The translations under genes and the position numbers were made by a program. From positions 558,001 to 622,000 of the forward strand of contig NZ_LR134481.1 of NCBI RefSeq assembly GCF_900638025.1: a DNA stretch of 64,000 nucleotides. Direction: 5' to 3'. Shown piece after piece: positions 51,510-64,000 of the stretch (position 1 is its first letter; every line of letters begins with the position of its first letter). Below the pieces are notes generated by a model. It was not told the DNA's origin. It saw nothing but the letters and a program-made list of their open reading frames with translations, and searched no databases. Source of the stretch: Haemophilus parainfluenzae. GTDB taxonomy: Bacteria > Pseudomonadota > Gammaproteobacteria > Enterobacterales > Pasteurellaceae.

Positions 51510-51658
51510 TATATCAGACAATCTGTGTGGGCACTTGTTGATTGACTTGTTTTAAAAATATTTTTTAATTTTGAAGTCTTAATAGGTGCTAACTAGAAAT
51601 TCATAATACTTTTTAAGTAGTGACATTTTATGTCAGCAGTATTGAGCGATTGAACTTG

Positions 51659-53197
<1,539 letters not shown>

Positions 53198-53309
53198 CCA
53201 AAAACGAGAGACAATAAGTGTCCACACAGATTGATTGATATATTGTAGAAAATGAATGAAGAGAGAAAAGTGCGTAAGCAAAGTGTAAGATAGAGTATCT
53301 TTATTTGTT

Positions 53310-53385
53310 GTCCCCATCGTCTAGAGGCCTAGGACATCGCCCTTTCACGGCGGTAACCGGGGTTCGAATCCCCGTGGGGACGCCA
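53310..53385 (+). tRNA. tRNA-Glu(TTC)
   Basis: 76 bases with a GTCCCCA/TGGGGAC acceptor, anticodon TTC in CCTTTCACG and encoded CCA. It is the only tRNA in the 16S-23S spacer, so this is a Glu-type operon, not an Ile-Ala one. Confidence 0.98.
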
Positions 53386-53565
53386 AATAAAGATAACTTT
53401 ATTATCTTCTGTTCTTTAACAACCAGGAAACAAGCTGAAAAACTGAAGAGACTTTCAAGTCCTTAAAGGATAAGAAAAAGTCTGAGTAAGAATAAAATCT
53501 TGATTGAACAAAAGCAATCAAGTGTTTAGTTGAAAACACAACATCAAGAATTTTTGAGGTTGTAT

Positions 53566-56461
<2,896 letters not shown>

Positions 56462-56615
56462 TACAACGCTCAAGGGTTTTTGAGGTTGTGAGATTAAAAT
56501 AAAAAACTCAGAGAAGAAAGAGAAGAAGAAAGTTTTTAGGTGAATCAGCTTGTTTGGTTGTGAGACGCTAGAGATAGCGGAGCAGAGAGAAATAGAAAAG
56601 TTATTAAAGGAATAA

Positions 56616-56732
56616 TCCTGGCGGCGATAGAGCGGTGGTCCCACCTGACCCCATACCGAACTCAGAAGTGAAACGCTGATGCGCCGATGGTAGTGTGGGG
56701 TTTCCCCATGTGAGAGTAGGACACCGCCAGGT
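56616..56732 (+). rRNA. rrf: 5S ribosomal RNA
   Basis: About 117 bases. The terminal stem CCTGGCGG/CCGCCAGG encloses the conserved CCCACCTGACCCCAT and GAACTCAGAAGTGAAACG loops. Ends are approximate. Confidence 0.96.
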
Positions 56733-56743
56733 ACTGAATGTAG

Positions 56744-56775
56744 AACCCCGAGCTGAATGGCTTGGGGTTTTTGTT
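56744..56775 (+). terminator. Terminator of the rRNA operon
   Basis: AACCCCGAGC/GCTTGGGGTT stem (one G-T pair) with a TGAATG loop and a T-rich tail. Confidence 0.92.
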
Positions 56776-56855
56776 TATGGAGTTTTCAATATTTTAGCAA
56801 AGCGTTGATTCTATGATACAATCATCGCTGTAATTTTTATAAAACAAGAGAAAAT

Positions 56856-57365
56856 ATGACCGCACTTAATGTATTAATTTATCCAGATGATCACCTAAAA
56901 ATTGTTTGTGAGCCAGTTGTCGAAGTCAATGATGACATTCGCAAAATTGTAGATGATATGTTTGATACGATGTACCTAGAAGAAGGCATTGGTCTTGCTG
57001 CACCACAAGTAGATATTTTGCAACGTATTATTACGATTGATATTGAAGGTGACAAACAAAATCAGTTAGTGTTGATCAACCCAGAAATTTTGGCTTCTGA
57101 AGGTGAAACTGGGATTGAAGAAGGTTGTTTATCTATTCCAGGATTCCGTGCTTTAGTGCCTCGTAAAGAAAAAATCACGGTAAAAGCGTTAGATCGTCAT
57201 GGAAAAGAATTTACGCTTGATGCAGATGGTTTATTAGCAATCTGTATTCAACATGAGATCGATCATTTGAACGGTATTTTATTTGTGGATTATCTTTCAC
57301 CATTGAAACGTCAACGTATCAAAGAAAAATTAGTGAAATATAAAAAACAAATTGCAAAACAATAA
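56856..57365 (+). CDS. def: Peptide deformylase
   Basis: Removes the formyl group from new proteins. The 169-aa metalloenzyme has all three signatures: [16 protein letters not shown] with Cys91, and HEIDH with His133, Glu134 and His137. The second to fifth codons form an uptake sequence (ATGACCGCACTT). It is followed by fmt, the matching formyltransferase, after a dyad terminator. Confidence 0.98.
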   Translation: MTALNVLIYPDDHLKIVCEPVVEVNDDIRKIVDDMFDTMYLEEGIGLAAPQVDILQRIITIDIEGDKQNQLVLINPEILASEGETGIEEGCLSIPGFRALVPRKEKITVKALDRHGKEFTLDADGLLAICIQHEIDHLNGILFVDYLSPLKRQRIKEKLVKYKKQIAKQ

Positions 57366-57367
57366 TC

Positions 57368-57397
57368 AAAAGTGCGGTATAAAATGACCGCACTTTT
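57368..57397 (+). terminator. Uptake-sequence dyad terminator between def and fmt
   Basis: AAAAGTGCGGT and ACCGCACTTTT pair around an eight-base loop and end in TTTT. It lies two bases past the def stop and 27 bases before fmt. Confidence 0.85.
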
Positions 57398-57424
57398 CCT
57401 ATCAACGCCATAACGTAGAACATT

Positions 57425-58381
57425 ATGAAACCATTGAATATCATCTTTGCCGGTACACCGGACTTCGCAGCACAACATCTTGCTGCACTCTTAAATTCAC
57501 ATCATAATATTATTGCTGTTTATACGCAGCTAGATAAACCGGCTGGCCGTGGTAAAAAATTGCAAGCGAGTCCTGTAAAGCAATTAGCAGAACAGCATCA
57601 AATTCCGGTTTATCAACCAAAATCCTTGCGTAAAGAAGAAGCACAAGCAGAGCTTAAAGCGTTAAATGCTGATGTAATGGTTGTTGTCGCTTATGGTTTG
57701 ATTTTACCTCAAGCAGTGTTAGATATGCCTCGTTTAGGTTGTTTAAATGTGCATGGCTCTCTCTTACCACGTTGGCGTGGCGCAGCACCTATTCAGCGCT
57801 CTATTTGGGCAGGTGATCAACAAACAGGTGTGACAATTATGCAAATGGATGTGGGTTTAGATACTGGCGATATGTTACATAAAGTGTATTGTGATATTGA
57901 TGTGCAAGAAACCTCTGCCTCGCTTTACCATAAGTTAGCTGAAATTGCGCCGTCTGCATTGATTGATGTTTTAGATCATTTGGAAGAAGGGAAGTTCATT
58001 GCGGAAAAACAAGATGATAGCCAAAGTAACTATGCAGAGAAACTTTCCAAAGAAGAGGCTAAATTAGATTGGTCGCTATCGGCAGCCCAGCTTGAACGTA
58101 ATATTCGCGCGTTTAATCCTTGGCCGATTAGTTTCCTACAATTAACCGATGAGCAGGGTAATGAACAAACCTTAAAAGTTTATGTTGCTGCCGTGTTGCC
58201 ACATGTAGATAAGCCCGCTGGGACGATTTTAAGTGTCGATAGAAAAGGTATCCAAATTGCCACGAAAGAAGGCGTTTTAAATTTATTGCAACTTCAGCCC
58301 GCAGGCAAGAAACCTATGTCTGTGCAAGACTTCCTCAATGGTCGAGCAGATTGGTTCCAGGTTGGTAAGGTTTTAAACTAA
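57425..58381 (+). CDS. fmt: Methionyl-tRNA formyltransferase
   Basis: Formylates initiator Met-tRNA using 10-formyltetrahydrofolate. The 318-aa protein has [18 protein letters not shown] at the N-terminus, [14 protein letters not shown] with the catalytic Asn-His-Asp set nearby ([16 protein letters not shown]), and the C-terminal tRNA-binding OB-fold domain. Its stop overlaps the rsmB ATG by one base (TAATG). Confidence 0.98.
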   Translation: MKPLNIIFAGTPDFAAQHLAALLNSHHNIIAVYTQLDKPAGRGKKLQASPVKQLAEQHQIPVYQPKSLRKEEAQAELKALNADVMVVVAYGLILPQAVLDMPRLGCLNVHGSLLPRWRGAAPIQRSIWAGDQQTGVTIMQMDVGLDTGDMLHKVYCDIDVQETSASLYHKLAEIAPSALIDVLDHLEEGKFIAEKQDDSQSNYAEKLSKEEAKLDWSLSAAQLERNIRAFNPWPISFLQLTDEQGNEQTLKVYVAAVLPHVDKPAGTILSVDRKGIQIATKEGVLNLLQLQPAGKKPMSVQDFLNGRADWFQVGKVLN

Positions 58382-59718
58382 TGGTATTTCAACGCAAAAA
58401 AACGGGAAAATCGACCGCTCTTTCGGTACGCGCTATTGCTGCTCAAGTGATTTTACAGGTTTTAGATCAGGGTAAGTCCTTATCAACATTGCTTCCTGAC
58501 GTGCAATCGCAGGTAAAACCACAGGATTTACCTTTATTACAGGAAATCACCTTTGGTATTTGTCGCGTATTACCTCGTTTAGAAAATATTATAAAAAAAC
58601 TATTAGATAAGCCATTGAAGGGTAAAACCCGCATCGTGCACTGTTTGCTATTGGTGGGATTGTACCAGTTACTTTATATGCGCGTGCCCGCTCATGCGGC
58701 TGTGGATGAAGTGGTGAACGCCACAAAATCATTAAAATCGGATAGTTTCCGTGGTTTGGTTAATGGTGTACTGCGTCGCTTCTTACGGGAACAAGAGGAT
58801 ATTCTTGCTGTAGTAGATAAACATTGGCAAACGCTTCATCCTGAATGGTTTGTGAATAAACTCAAAAAAGCTTATCCGAATTGGCGTGAAATTATTGAGG
58901 CGAATAACCAAAAGCCACCAATGTGGTTGCGGGTCAATCAACAGCAAAATAACACGAAAACTTACCGCACTTTGTTGGAAGAGCAAGAGATAGCAGCGTT
59001 TGAATGTGATAATCCACATGCTTTGCGCTTAGCTCAACCACTTTCGGTCACAAAGTTGCCAAATTTTGCACAAGGTGCGGTGACAGTTCAGGATCTCAAT
59101 GCACAATGGTCTGCTTTGTTGCTTGAGCCACAAAATGATGAATTAATTTTAGATGCTTGCGCGGCGCCAGGTGGGAAGACTACACATATTTTAGAAATGG
59201 CACCGCAAGCGAAAGTGATTGCGCTTGATGTCGAGGCTCATCGCTTAAAACGCGTCAAAGAAAATCTTGCCCGTTTGAATCAACAGGCGACGGTTGTTTG
59301 TGGTGATGCGACCGAGCCTGAAAAGTGGCTTTCAGAAATAGATTTAAGTGGAGCATCCTTTGATCGTATTTTATTAGATGCACCTTGCTCGGCAACAGGG
59401 GTGATTCGTCGTCATCCGGATATTAAATGGTTACGTCAAGAAACGGATATTGTTCAATTGGTTGCCTTGCAAGGACAAATTCTAAAAGCGCTTTGGGTAA
59501 AATTGAAACCTAATGGCATTTTGCTTTACGCGACTTGCTCGGTGCTTCCTGATGAGAACAGTCAGCAAATACAGCATTTTTTAGCTGAAACACCCGATGC
59601 AGAATTAATGCTATTGCCGTTTGAACAAACGGAAAATACGATTGGAATCCAATTCTTACCACAAGAGAATAGCGGGGATGGGTTCTATTATGCAAAATTG
59701 AGAAAACGGTTAGCTTAA
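58381..59718 (+). CDS. rsmB: 16S rRNA (cytosine-967-C5)-methyltransferase
   Basis: 445-aa SAM-dependent enzyme, also called Sun/Fmu. An N-terminal NusB-like RNA-binding domain (residues ~15-145) precedes the methyltransferase with [15 protein letters not shown] (SAM site), [18 protein letters not shown] and [11 protein letters not shown], the last two holding the two catalytic cysteines. The gene is coupled to fmt and abuts the next gene without a gap. Confidence 0.97.
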   Translation: MVFQRKKTGKSTALSVRAIAAQVILQVLDQGKSLSTLLPDVQSQVKPQDLPLLQEITFGICRVLPRLENIIKKLLDKPLKGKTRIVHCLLLVGLYQLLYMRVPAHAAVDEVVNATKSLKSDSFRGLVNGVLRRFLREQEDILAVVDKHWQTLHPEWFVNKLKKAYPNWREIIEANNQKPPMWLRVNQQQNNTKTYRTLLEEQEIAAFECDNPHALRLAQPLSVTKLPNFAQGAVTVQDLNAQWSALLLEPQNDELILDACAAPGGKTTHILEMAPQAKVIALDVEAHRLKRVKENLARLNQQATVVCGDATEPEKWLSEIDLSGASFDRILLDAPCSATGVIRRHPDIKWLRQETDIVQLVALQGQILKALWVKLKPNGILLYATCSVLPDENSQQIQHFLAETPDAELMLLPFEQTENTIGIQFLPQENSGDGFYYAKLRKRLA

Positions 59719-60534
59719 ATGAATTTGCCTTTAATTGATGTCGTCATTCCTTGCTATAACGCTGAACAAACGCTTGTTCGTGCAGTAGAGTCTGCGTTGC
59801 TGCAAGGTAATCTTGGCCGTCTTTGGCTGATTGATGATACGTCTACAGATAATACATTTGTATTAGCCTTACAGCTTGCCGCGCAATATCCTGACAGAAT
59901 TTCTGTCGAGCAAATGCCGAAAAATAGTGGTGTCGCGATGGCTCGAACTTGGGGCGCAATGCTCTCTGCTAAAAGTGCGGTCGATTTTGTTGCGTTTTTA
60001 GATGCGGATGATGCATACGAACCTGGAGCATTGGAAGTGGCTGCGGCAACCTTTCATTTTCAGCCAGATACATCGGTGGTGAGATTGGCGTTAAAACCGA
60101 TAAATTTAGCCCAACGCTATGCAGAACATCCTAATTTTGATCAAGCATGGCAATATATGCGTATGACCTGCGGGGGAAATATCGTTATCAATAAAGCTTT
60201 TTTCTTAGCTTGTGGCGGATTTCCAACACATCAATTATTCCGAGAGCTCGGCGGTGAAGATGGCGCATTAGGTATTGCGACGACTAAAACTGCAAAAGTA
60301 GCTACATTATTTGAAGATGTAGGCGTATTGCATTTTTGTCGTGAAGGTATGCATGCAGAACGTTTGCTCGATGGTCTTTTATTTAATAAACAAGATCCTT
60401 CGATTACTACAGAAAAAATGGCAGAAGCTGAACAAGTCACAGCGACCATTTGTCGCCGTATTGAGGCATTAAAGTGCGGTCTAAATTCAGCTGAAATTGG
60501 TATCCGACCTTTGGTTGTGGAGAGAACAGAATGA
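59719..60534 (+). CDS. GT2-family glycosyltransferase inserted between rsmB and trkA
   Basis: 271-aa GT-A fold protein. It begins [20 protein letters not shown], followed by [10 protein letters not shown] and the metal-binding DxD in FLDADDAY near residue 97. [12 protein letters not shown] segment near residue 176 fits the catalytic ED motif. There are no transmembrane segments. The start follows the rsmB stop directly and the end overlaps trkA by four bases (ATGA). The H. influenzae order I recall has trkA straight after rsmB, so this gene looks like a group-specific insertion. The substrate is unknown. Two uptake sequences lie in it. Confidence 0.85.
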   Translation: MNLPLIDVVIPCYNAEQTLVRAVESALLQGNLGRLWLIDDTSTDNTFVLALQLAAQYPDRISVEQMPKNSGVAMARTWGAMLSAKSAVDFVAFLDADDAYEPGALEVAAATFHFQPDTSVVRLALKPINLAQRYAEHPNFDQAWQYMRMTCGGNIVINKAFFLACGGFPTHQLFRELGGEDGALGIATTKTAKVATLFEDVGVLHFCREGMHAERLLDGLLFNKQDPSITTEKMAEAEQVTATICRRIEALKCGLNSAEIGIRPLVVERTE

Positions 60535-61907
60535 AAATAATCATCTTAGGTGCAGGGCAAGTAGGGACAACACTTGCAGCAAATCTAGTGAGTGAAGATA
60601 ACGATATCACACTAGTCGATAATGAATCCCAACATTTGCAGAATTTGCAAGATAAGCATGATTTACGTGTGGTTAAAGGTTCGCCTTCTTCCCCCAAGAT
60701 TTTACGAGATGCTGGGGCAGCAGATGCAGACTTGATGGTTGCCGTAACCGCATCTGATGAAACTAATATGATCGCTTGCCAGTTGGGATATACCCTTTTT
60801 AATACCCCAACACGTATTGCGCGTATTCGTAATGCGGAATATTTGCGTGAGAAAGATAAATTATTTAATGATGAAAATGTACCAATTGATCATCTGATTT
60901 CACCAGAAAATTTAGTTACAGATGAGATTACTCGTTTAATTGCTTATCCAGGTGCGTTGCAAGTGGCGTATTTTTCCAATAATCGAATTAGCATTGTGGT
61001 TGTAAAAGCGTATTATGGTGGTCCTTTAGTGGGTTATGCATTATCTGCTTTTAAAGAGCATATGCCACATATTGATTGCCGGATCATTTCAATTTTACGT
61101 AATGATAAATTAATTCGCCCGCAAGGTTCGACTATTATTGAGGCGGGAGACGAAATTACCTTCATTTGTGCGACAGAGCATATTAAAGCGGTGATGAGTG
61201 AGTTGCAACGCCTTGAGAAAACTTACAAGCGTATCATGATTGTGGGCAGCGGGAATATTGCCTCAGGTGTAGCCAAACAGCTAGAAGATAAGTATCAAGT
61301 GAAACTTATTGAGCGAGACGGTGAAAAAGCAAAAGTCTTGGCTGAGAAACTCTCTAAAACCCTTGTTTTCCATGGTGATGCTTCTGACCAGAATTTACTT
61401 TTTGAAGAGCATATTGAGAACGTCGATGTCTTTTTATCATTAAGTGCGGACGATGAAGCCAATATTATGTCGGCATTACTGGCAAAGCGTTTAGGGGCGA
61501 AAAAAGCGATGGTACTGATTCAACGCATGGCATATATCAATTTGATTCAAGGTGGAACCATTGATATTGCGGTTTCACCACAACAAGCGACAATTTCTGC
61601 TTTATTAGGACATGTGCGTAAAGGGGATATCAAAAACGTGGCATCTTTGCGTCATGGTACTGCGGAAGCCATTGAACTTGTGGTACATGGCGATTTGACC
61701 ACATCCAATGTGGTTGGAAGACAGATTGGCGATATTAAACTTCCAGTTGGTGCAATGATTGCGGCAATTTTACGTAAAAATGAGGTTATCATTGCACGTC
61801 GTCAGGTGACCATTGAAGAAGGTGATAGTGTCATTGTTTATATTAATGACAAGAAATCTGTGTCAGAAATAGAAAAATTATTCCAACCGAGTGCATTTTT
61901 TATTTAA
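60531..61907 (+). CDS. trkA: Trk potassium uptake regulatory protein TrkA
   Basis: 458-aa peripheral membrane protein that gates TrkH/TrkG. Two RCK/KTN units each have a Rossmann domain ([16 protein letters not shown] at residue 1 and [18 protein letters not shown] near residue 233) and a TrkA-C domain. The N-terminal NAD-binding Asp is in ITLVDNES. mscL follows after 76 bases, placing potassium uptake beside the turgor-release channel. Confidence 0.97.
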   Translation: MKIIILGAGQVGTTLAANLVSEDNDITLVDNESQHLQNLQDKHDLRVVKGSPSSPKILRDAGAADADLMVAVTASDETNMIACQLGYTLFNTPTRIARIRNAEYLREKDKLFNDENVPIDHLISPENLVTDEITRLIAYPGALQVAYFSNNRISIVVVKAYYGGPLVGYALSAFKEHMPHIDCRIISILRNDKLIRPQGSTIIEAGDEITFICATEHIKAVMSELQRLEKTYKRIMIVGSGNIASGVAKQLEDKYQVKLIERDGEKAKVLAEKLSKTLVFHGDASDQNLLFEEHIENVDVFLSLSADDEANIMSALLAKRLGAKKAMVLIQRMAYINLIQGGTIDIAVSPQQATISALLGHVRKGDIKNVASLRHGTAEAIELVVHGDLTTSNVVGRQIGDIKLPVGAMIAAILRKNEVIIARRQVTIEEGDSVIVYINDKKSVSEIEKLFQPSAFFI

Positions 61908-61983
61908 ATAACAATTTACTTTTTAATCTTAAAACCTATAATACGCATTCTTTTAATTTTTAAACCAATATAAAGGAATATTT

Positions 61984-62367
61984 ATGAGTTTTATTAAAGA
62001 ATTCCGCGAATTTGCAATGCGTGGTAATGTAGTTGATATGGCAGTCGGTGTTATTATCGGTGGAGCTTTTGGTAAAATTGTTAGTTCACTTGTAGCTGAT
62101 ATAGCAATGCCTGTATTAGGTATTTTAACTGGTGGTGTAGATTTCAAAGATTTAAAAATCACGTTAGCAGAAGCGGTAGGTGAAACTCCAGCAGTAACAT
62201 TAAACTACGGTGCATTTGTTCAAAACGTCTTTGATTTCATCATCATTGCATTCGTAATCTTCATGATGATCAAAGGTATCAATAAAGTGAAAAAACCAGT
62301 AGAAAAAGTGAAAGGACCTTCACAGGAAGAATTACTTACTGAAATTCGCGATTTATTAAAAAAATAA
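61984..62367 (+). CDS. mscL: Large-conductance mechanosensitive channel MscL
   Basis: 127-aa pentameric channel that opens under membrane tension to prevent lysis. The N-terminal [20 protein letters not shown] amphipathic helix and gate residues ([12 protein letters not shown]) are conserved. The second helix is [19 protein letters not shown] and the C-terminal bundle ends [18 protein letters not shown] precedes the ATG. Confidence 0.98.
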   Translation: MSFIKEFREFAMRGNVVDMAVGVIIGGAFGKIVSSLVADIAMPVLGILTGGVDFKDLKITLAEAVGETPAVTLNYGAFVQNVFDFIIIAFVIFMMIKGINKVKKPVEKVKGPSQEELLTEIRDLLKK

Positions 62368-62387
62368 TAAGAATTTAATGTGAATAA

Positions 62388-62418
62388 AAAAGGTTGGTAT
62401 TTTACCAACCTTTTCTTT
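62388..62418. terminator. Bidirectional terminator between mscL and ispF
   Basis: AAAAGGTTGGTA/TACCAACCTTTT stem with a TTT loop, A-rich on the left and T-rich on the right. Confidence 0.9.
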
Positions 62419-62428
62419 TACTTCAAAT

Positions 62429-62905
62429 TTAAGCTTTGAGTAACAATGCAACAGCTTCACAAGCAATCCCCTCACTTCTACCCGTAAAGCCAAGTTTTTC
62501 TGTTGTGGTTGCTTTAACATTGACTTGCTCAATATCACAATGTAAATCTTCCGCAATCTTCCCTCGCATTGCATCGATATGAGGACGCATTTTAGGGGCT
62601 TGTGCAATAATGGTCACATCCACATTACTTACTTTATAGCCTTTTTCTTGTACTTGGCGGAATGCTTCTCGTAATAAAACACGGCTATCTGCATTTTTAT
62701 ATTGCATATCGGTATCAGGGAAGAGTTTACCTATATCTCCTAATGCTGCCGCACCTAATAAAGCATCTGTTAAGGCATGTAAGGCGACATCACCATCAGA
62801 ATGGGCAATAAACCCAGTATGGTAAGGCACTTCAACGCCACCAATAATTAAAGGGCGATCTTCACCAAAGGCATGAACATCAAACCCATGTCCAATTCGT
62901 ATCAT
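62429..62905 (-). CDS. ispF: 2-C-methyl-D-erythritol 2,4-cyclodiphosphate synthase
   Basis: Fifth enzyme of the MEP isoprenoid pathway. The 158-aa protein begins [19 protein letters not shown] with the zinc ligands Asp and His. It has [26 protein letters not shown] and the C-terminal [17 protein letters not shown]. Its start overlaps the ispD stop by four bases. Confidence 0.98.
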   Translation of the reverse strand: MIRIGHGFDVHAFGEDRPLIIGGVEVPYHTGFIAHSDGDVALHALTDALLGAAALGDIGKLFPDTDMQYKNADSRVLLREAFRQVQEKGYKVSNVDVTIIAQAPKMRPHIDAMRGKIAEDLHCDIEQVNVKATTTEKLGFTGRSEGIACEAVALLLKA

Positions 62906-63585
62906 AGAGTTTTCCTTGTTAAATAAAATTCGGCTAAAGCTAAATCTTCTGGACGTGTCACTTTAATATTATCACTCCTTCCCGCGACTAAGTGCGGTTT
63001 AAATCCAGCCAGTTCCATCGCAGAGGCTTCATCTGTAATATTGGCATCTTGAGAGAGCCCCTGTTCAAGTGCATTTCTTAATAGATCGCAACGGAAAAAT
63101 TGAGGGGTTTGTGCAAGCCAAAGTTCAGTGCGATCTTCTGTTTTAATAATATCTTGTTGTTTATTCGCACGTTTAATCGTATCTACTGCTGGAATGGCCA
63201 AAATAGCGCCTTGTTCATCATCGATTTGGAGCAATTTATCTAAATCTTGGTTTGTTAAACAAGGTCTAGCCGCATCATGCACTAACACCCATGCTTGGTT
63301 ATTTTTAATTGCTTTTAGCCCATTTAGAACTGACTTAGCTCGTGTTTTACCACCTTCAACGAGGGTGATGTTTTGATGAGGAAATAAAGCTATTTCTGAA
63401 AGATAGGGATCATTTTTTCCTACCGCAAGAATAACGTGATTGATTGCAGGGTGGGATAGAATGACAGAGAGTGTATGTTCCAGAATCGTCTTGTCTAAAA
63501 TTTTCAGATATTGCTTAGGTTTATTTGCCTGCATACGGCTTCCAACACCCGCAGCAGGTATGACGGCAATAATTTCACGCTTCAT
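62902..63585 (-). CDS. ispD: 2-C-methyl-D-erythritol 4-phosphate cytidylyltransferase
   Basis: Third enzyme of the MEP pathway, coupling CTP to methylerythritol phosphate. The 227-aa protein has the nucleotide loop [20 protein letters not shown], the VHDAARPCL motif and [12 protein letters not shown]. It overlaps ftsB by one base and ispF by four, so the three form one operon. An uptake sequence lies near its 3' end. Confidence 0.97.
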   Translation of the reverse strand: MKREIIAVIPAAGVGSRMQANKPKQYLKILDKTILEHTLSVILSHPAINHVILAVGKNDPYLSEIALFPHQNITLVEGGKTRAKSVLNGLKAIKNNQAWVLVHDAARPCLTNQDLDKLLQIDDEQGAILAIPAVDTIKRANKQQDIIKTEDRTELWLAQTPQFFRCDLLRNALEQGLSQDANITDEASAMELAGFKPHLVAGRSDNIKVTRPEDLALAEFYLTRKTL

Positions 63586-63863
63586 TATTTATGCTCTTTG
63601 ACGATGTGATAGAACACTTCATTTGGTTTGACCATATCATGATTCATGCGAGCACGTTCTTCAATAGATTCAAATCCCTTTGTGAGTCCTTGAATTTCAG
63701 CAGAAACCATTTGATTTCTTTGTGAGAGCTTTTCATTTTCAGCTTTATTCTCTTTGATTTGGGCGGCGACATCTTTGTAATCAAAATAGCCGTTTTTACC
63801 AAACCAAAGATCGTACTGAAAGAGCACGAGAATACCCACTAAAATTCCAATGAAAAGACGCAT
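63585..63863 (-). CDS. ftsB: Cell division protein FtsB
   Basis: 92-aa bitopic divisome protein. One N-terminal transmembrane helix ([20 protein letters not shown]) is followed by a periplasmic coiled coil ([20 protein letters not shown]) and the conserved [16 protein letters not shown]. It bridges FtsL and FtsQ. The ftsB-ispD-ispF order is the usual gammaproteobacterial one. The 137 bases upstream to the window end contain an uptake sequence at 63929 and a short repeat (CGTGAAATG twice) but no assignable gene. Confidence 0.95.
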   Translation of the reverse strand: MRLFIGILVGILVLFQYDLWFGKNGYFDYKDVAAQIKENKAENEKLSQRNQMVSAEIQGLTKGFESIEERARMNHDMVKPNEVFYHIVKEHK

Positions 63864-64000
63864 AAATTACCTATTATTTCTGAAAACCTAGGATAGTTTA
63901 TCGTGAAATGCCGTGAAATGCGATGAAAAAGTGCGGTTAAAAATAAGATGATTTTCGAAATGAGGTCATTGTGCTTATGGGGTAATTTTAAAATAAAAAA

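Noticed and set aside
63903-63921. Direct repeat of CGTGAAATG upstream of ftsB
   Set aside because: Only two short copies and no known operator; not enough for a feature.

Overview
The window is a 64 kb chromosomal segment of a Pasteurellaceae bacterium of the Haemophilus/Aggregatibacter group, most like Haemophilus parainfluenzae. I base this on about 41 exact copies of the 9-base DNA uptake core AAGTGCGGT (either strand), a Sxy/TfoX competence regulator, gene neighbourhoods shared with H. influenzae (rpiA-serA, fmt-rsmB-(x)-trkA-mscL, recX-recA-sxy), AT-rich coding sequence and an rrn operon with a lone tRNA-Glu spacer. The species is inference. Almost all of the window is core genome. The accessory parts are a hydrogenase-2 operon, one IS3-family element, a solitary citC and an inserted glycosyltransferase.

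Layout. 1-9.3 kb (minus strand): start of ppx, the tamA-tamB outer-membrane assembly pair, and a tightly overlapped run yiiM-ychJ-yihY-dtd-citC. 9.5-13.3 kb (plus): yjgR, udp and an organophosphate antiporter behind a near-ideal CRP site. 13.4-17.0 kb (minus): yibN-secB-gpsA-cysE plus an AroE-like gene. 17.3-23.2 kb: ansB and dcuB, a DUF3108 protein, a YfcC-type carrier and a DUF535 protein. 23.4-29.1 kb (plus): lon with a sigma-32 promoter, hemW, rpiA and serA. 29.1-35.4 kb (minus): hybOABCDE behind a perfect FNR site. 35.6-38.3 kb: a second antiporter and an IS150-like element. 38.4-44.5 kb (plus): gyrB and cydDC. 44.5-47.3 kb: coaA, then four tRNA genes leading into tuf. 47.5-51.3 kb: a HAD phosphatase, the fluoride channel gene, recX, recA and sxy. 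51.4-56.8 kb: a complete rRNA operon (16S, tRNA-Glu, 23S, 5S). 56.9-63.9 kb: def, fmt, rsmB, a GT2 glycosyltransferase, trkA, mscL (plus), then ftsB-ispD-ispF (minus).

Functional theme. Several loci fit anaerobic fumarate respiration. Periplasmic asparaginase can supply aspartate, DcuB exchanges C4-dicarboxylates, Hyb oxidises H2 into the quinone pool, and CydDC supports cytochrome bd assembly. The regulatory sites agree: a perfect FNR box at hyb and a dual CRP/FNR-type site at ansB.

I found no CRISPR array, prophage, toxin-antitoxin pair or evident new defence system. The signals most deserving a second look are non-coding: a 26-bp perfect palindrome in the ansB leader; a two-hairpin RNA ending in a terminator directly before the cydD ribosome binding site; near-identical hairpins on both sides of the hyb operon; and a terminator-like hairpin at the start of the rRNA leader. 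All positions and motif counts come from manual reading.
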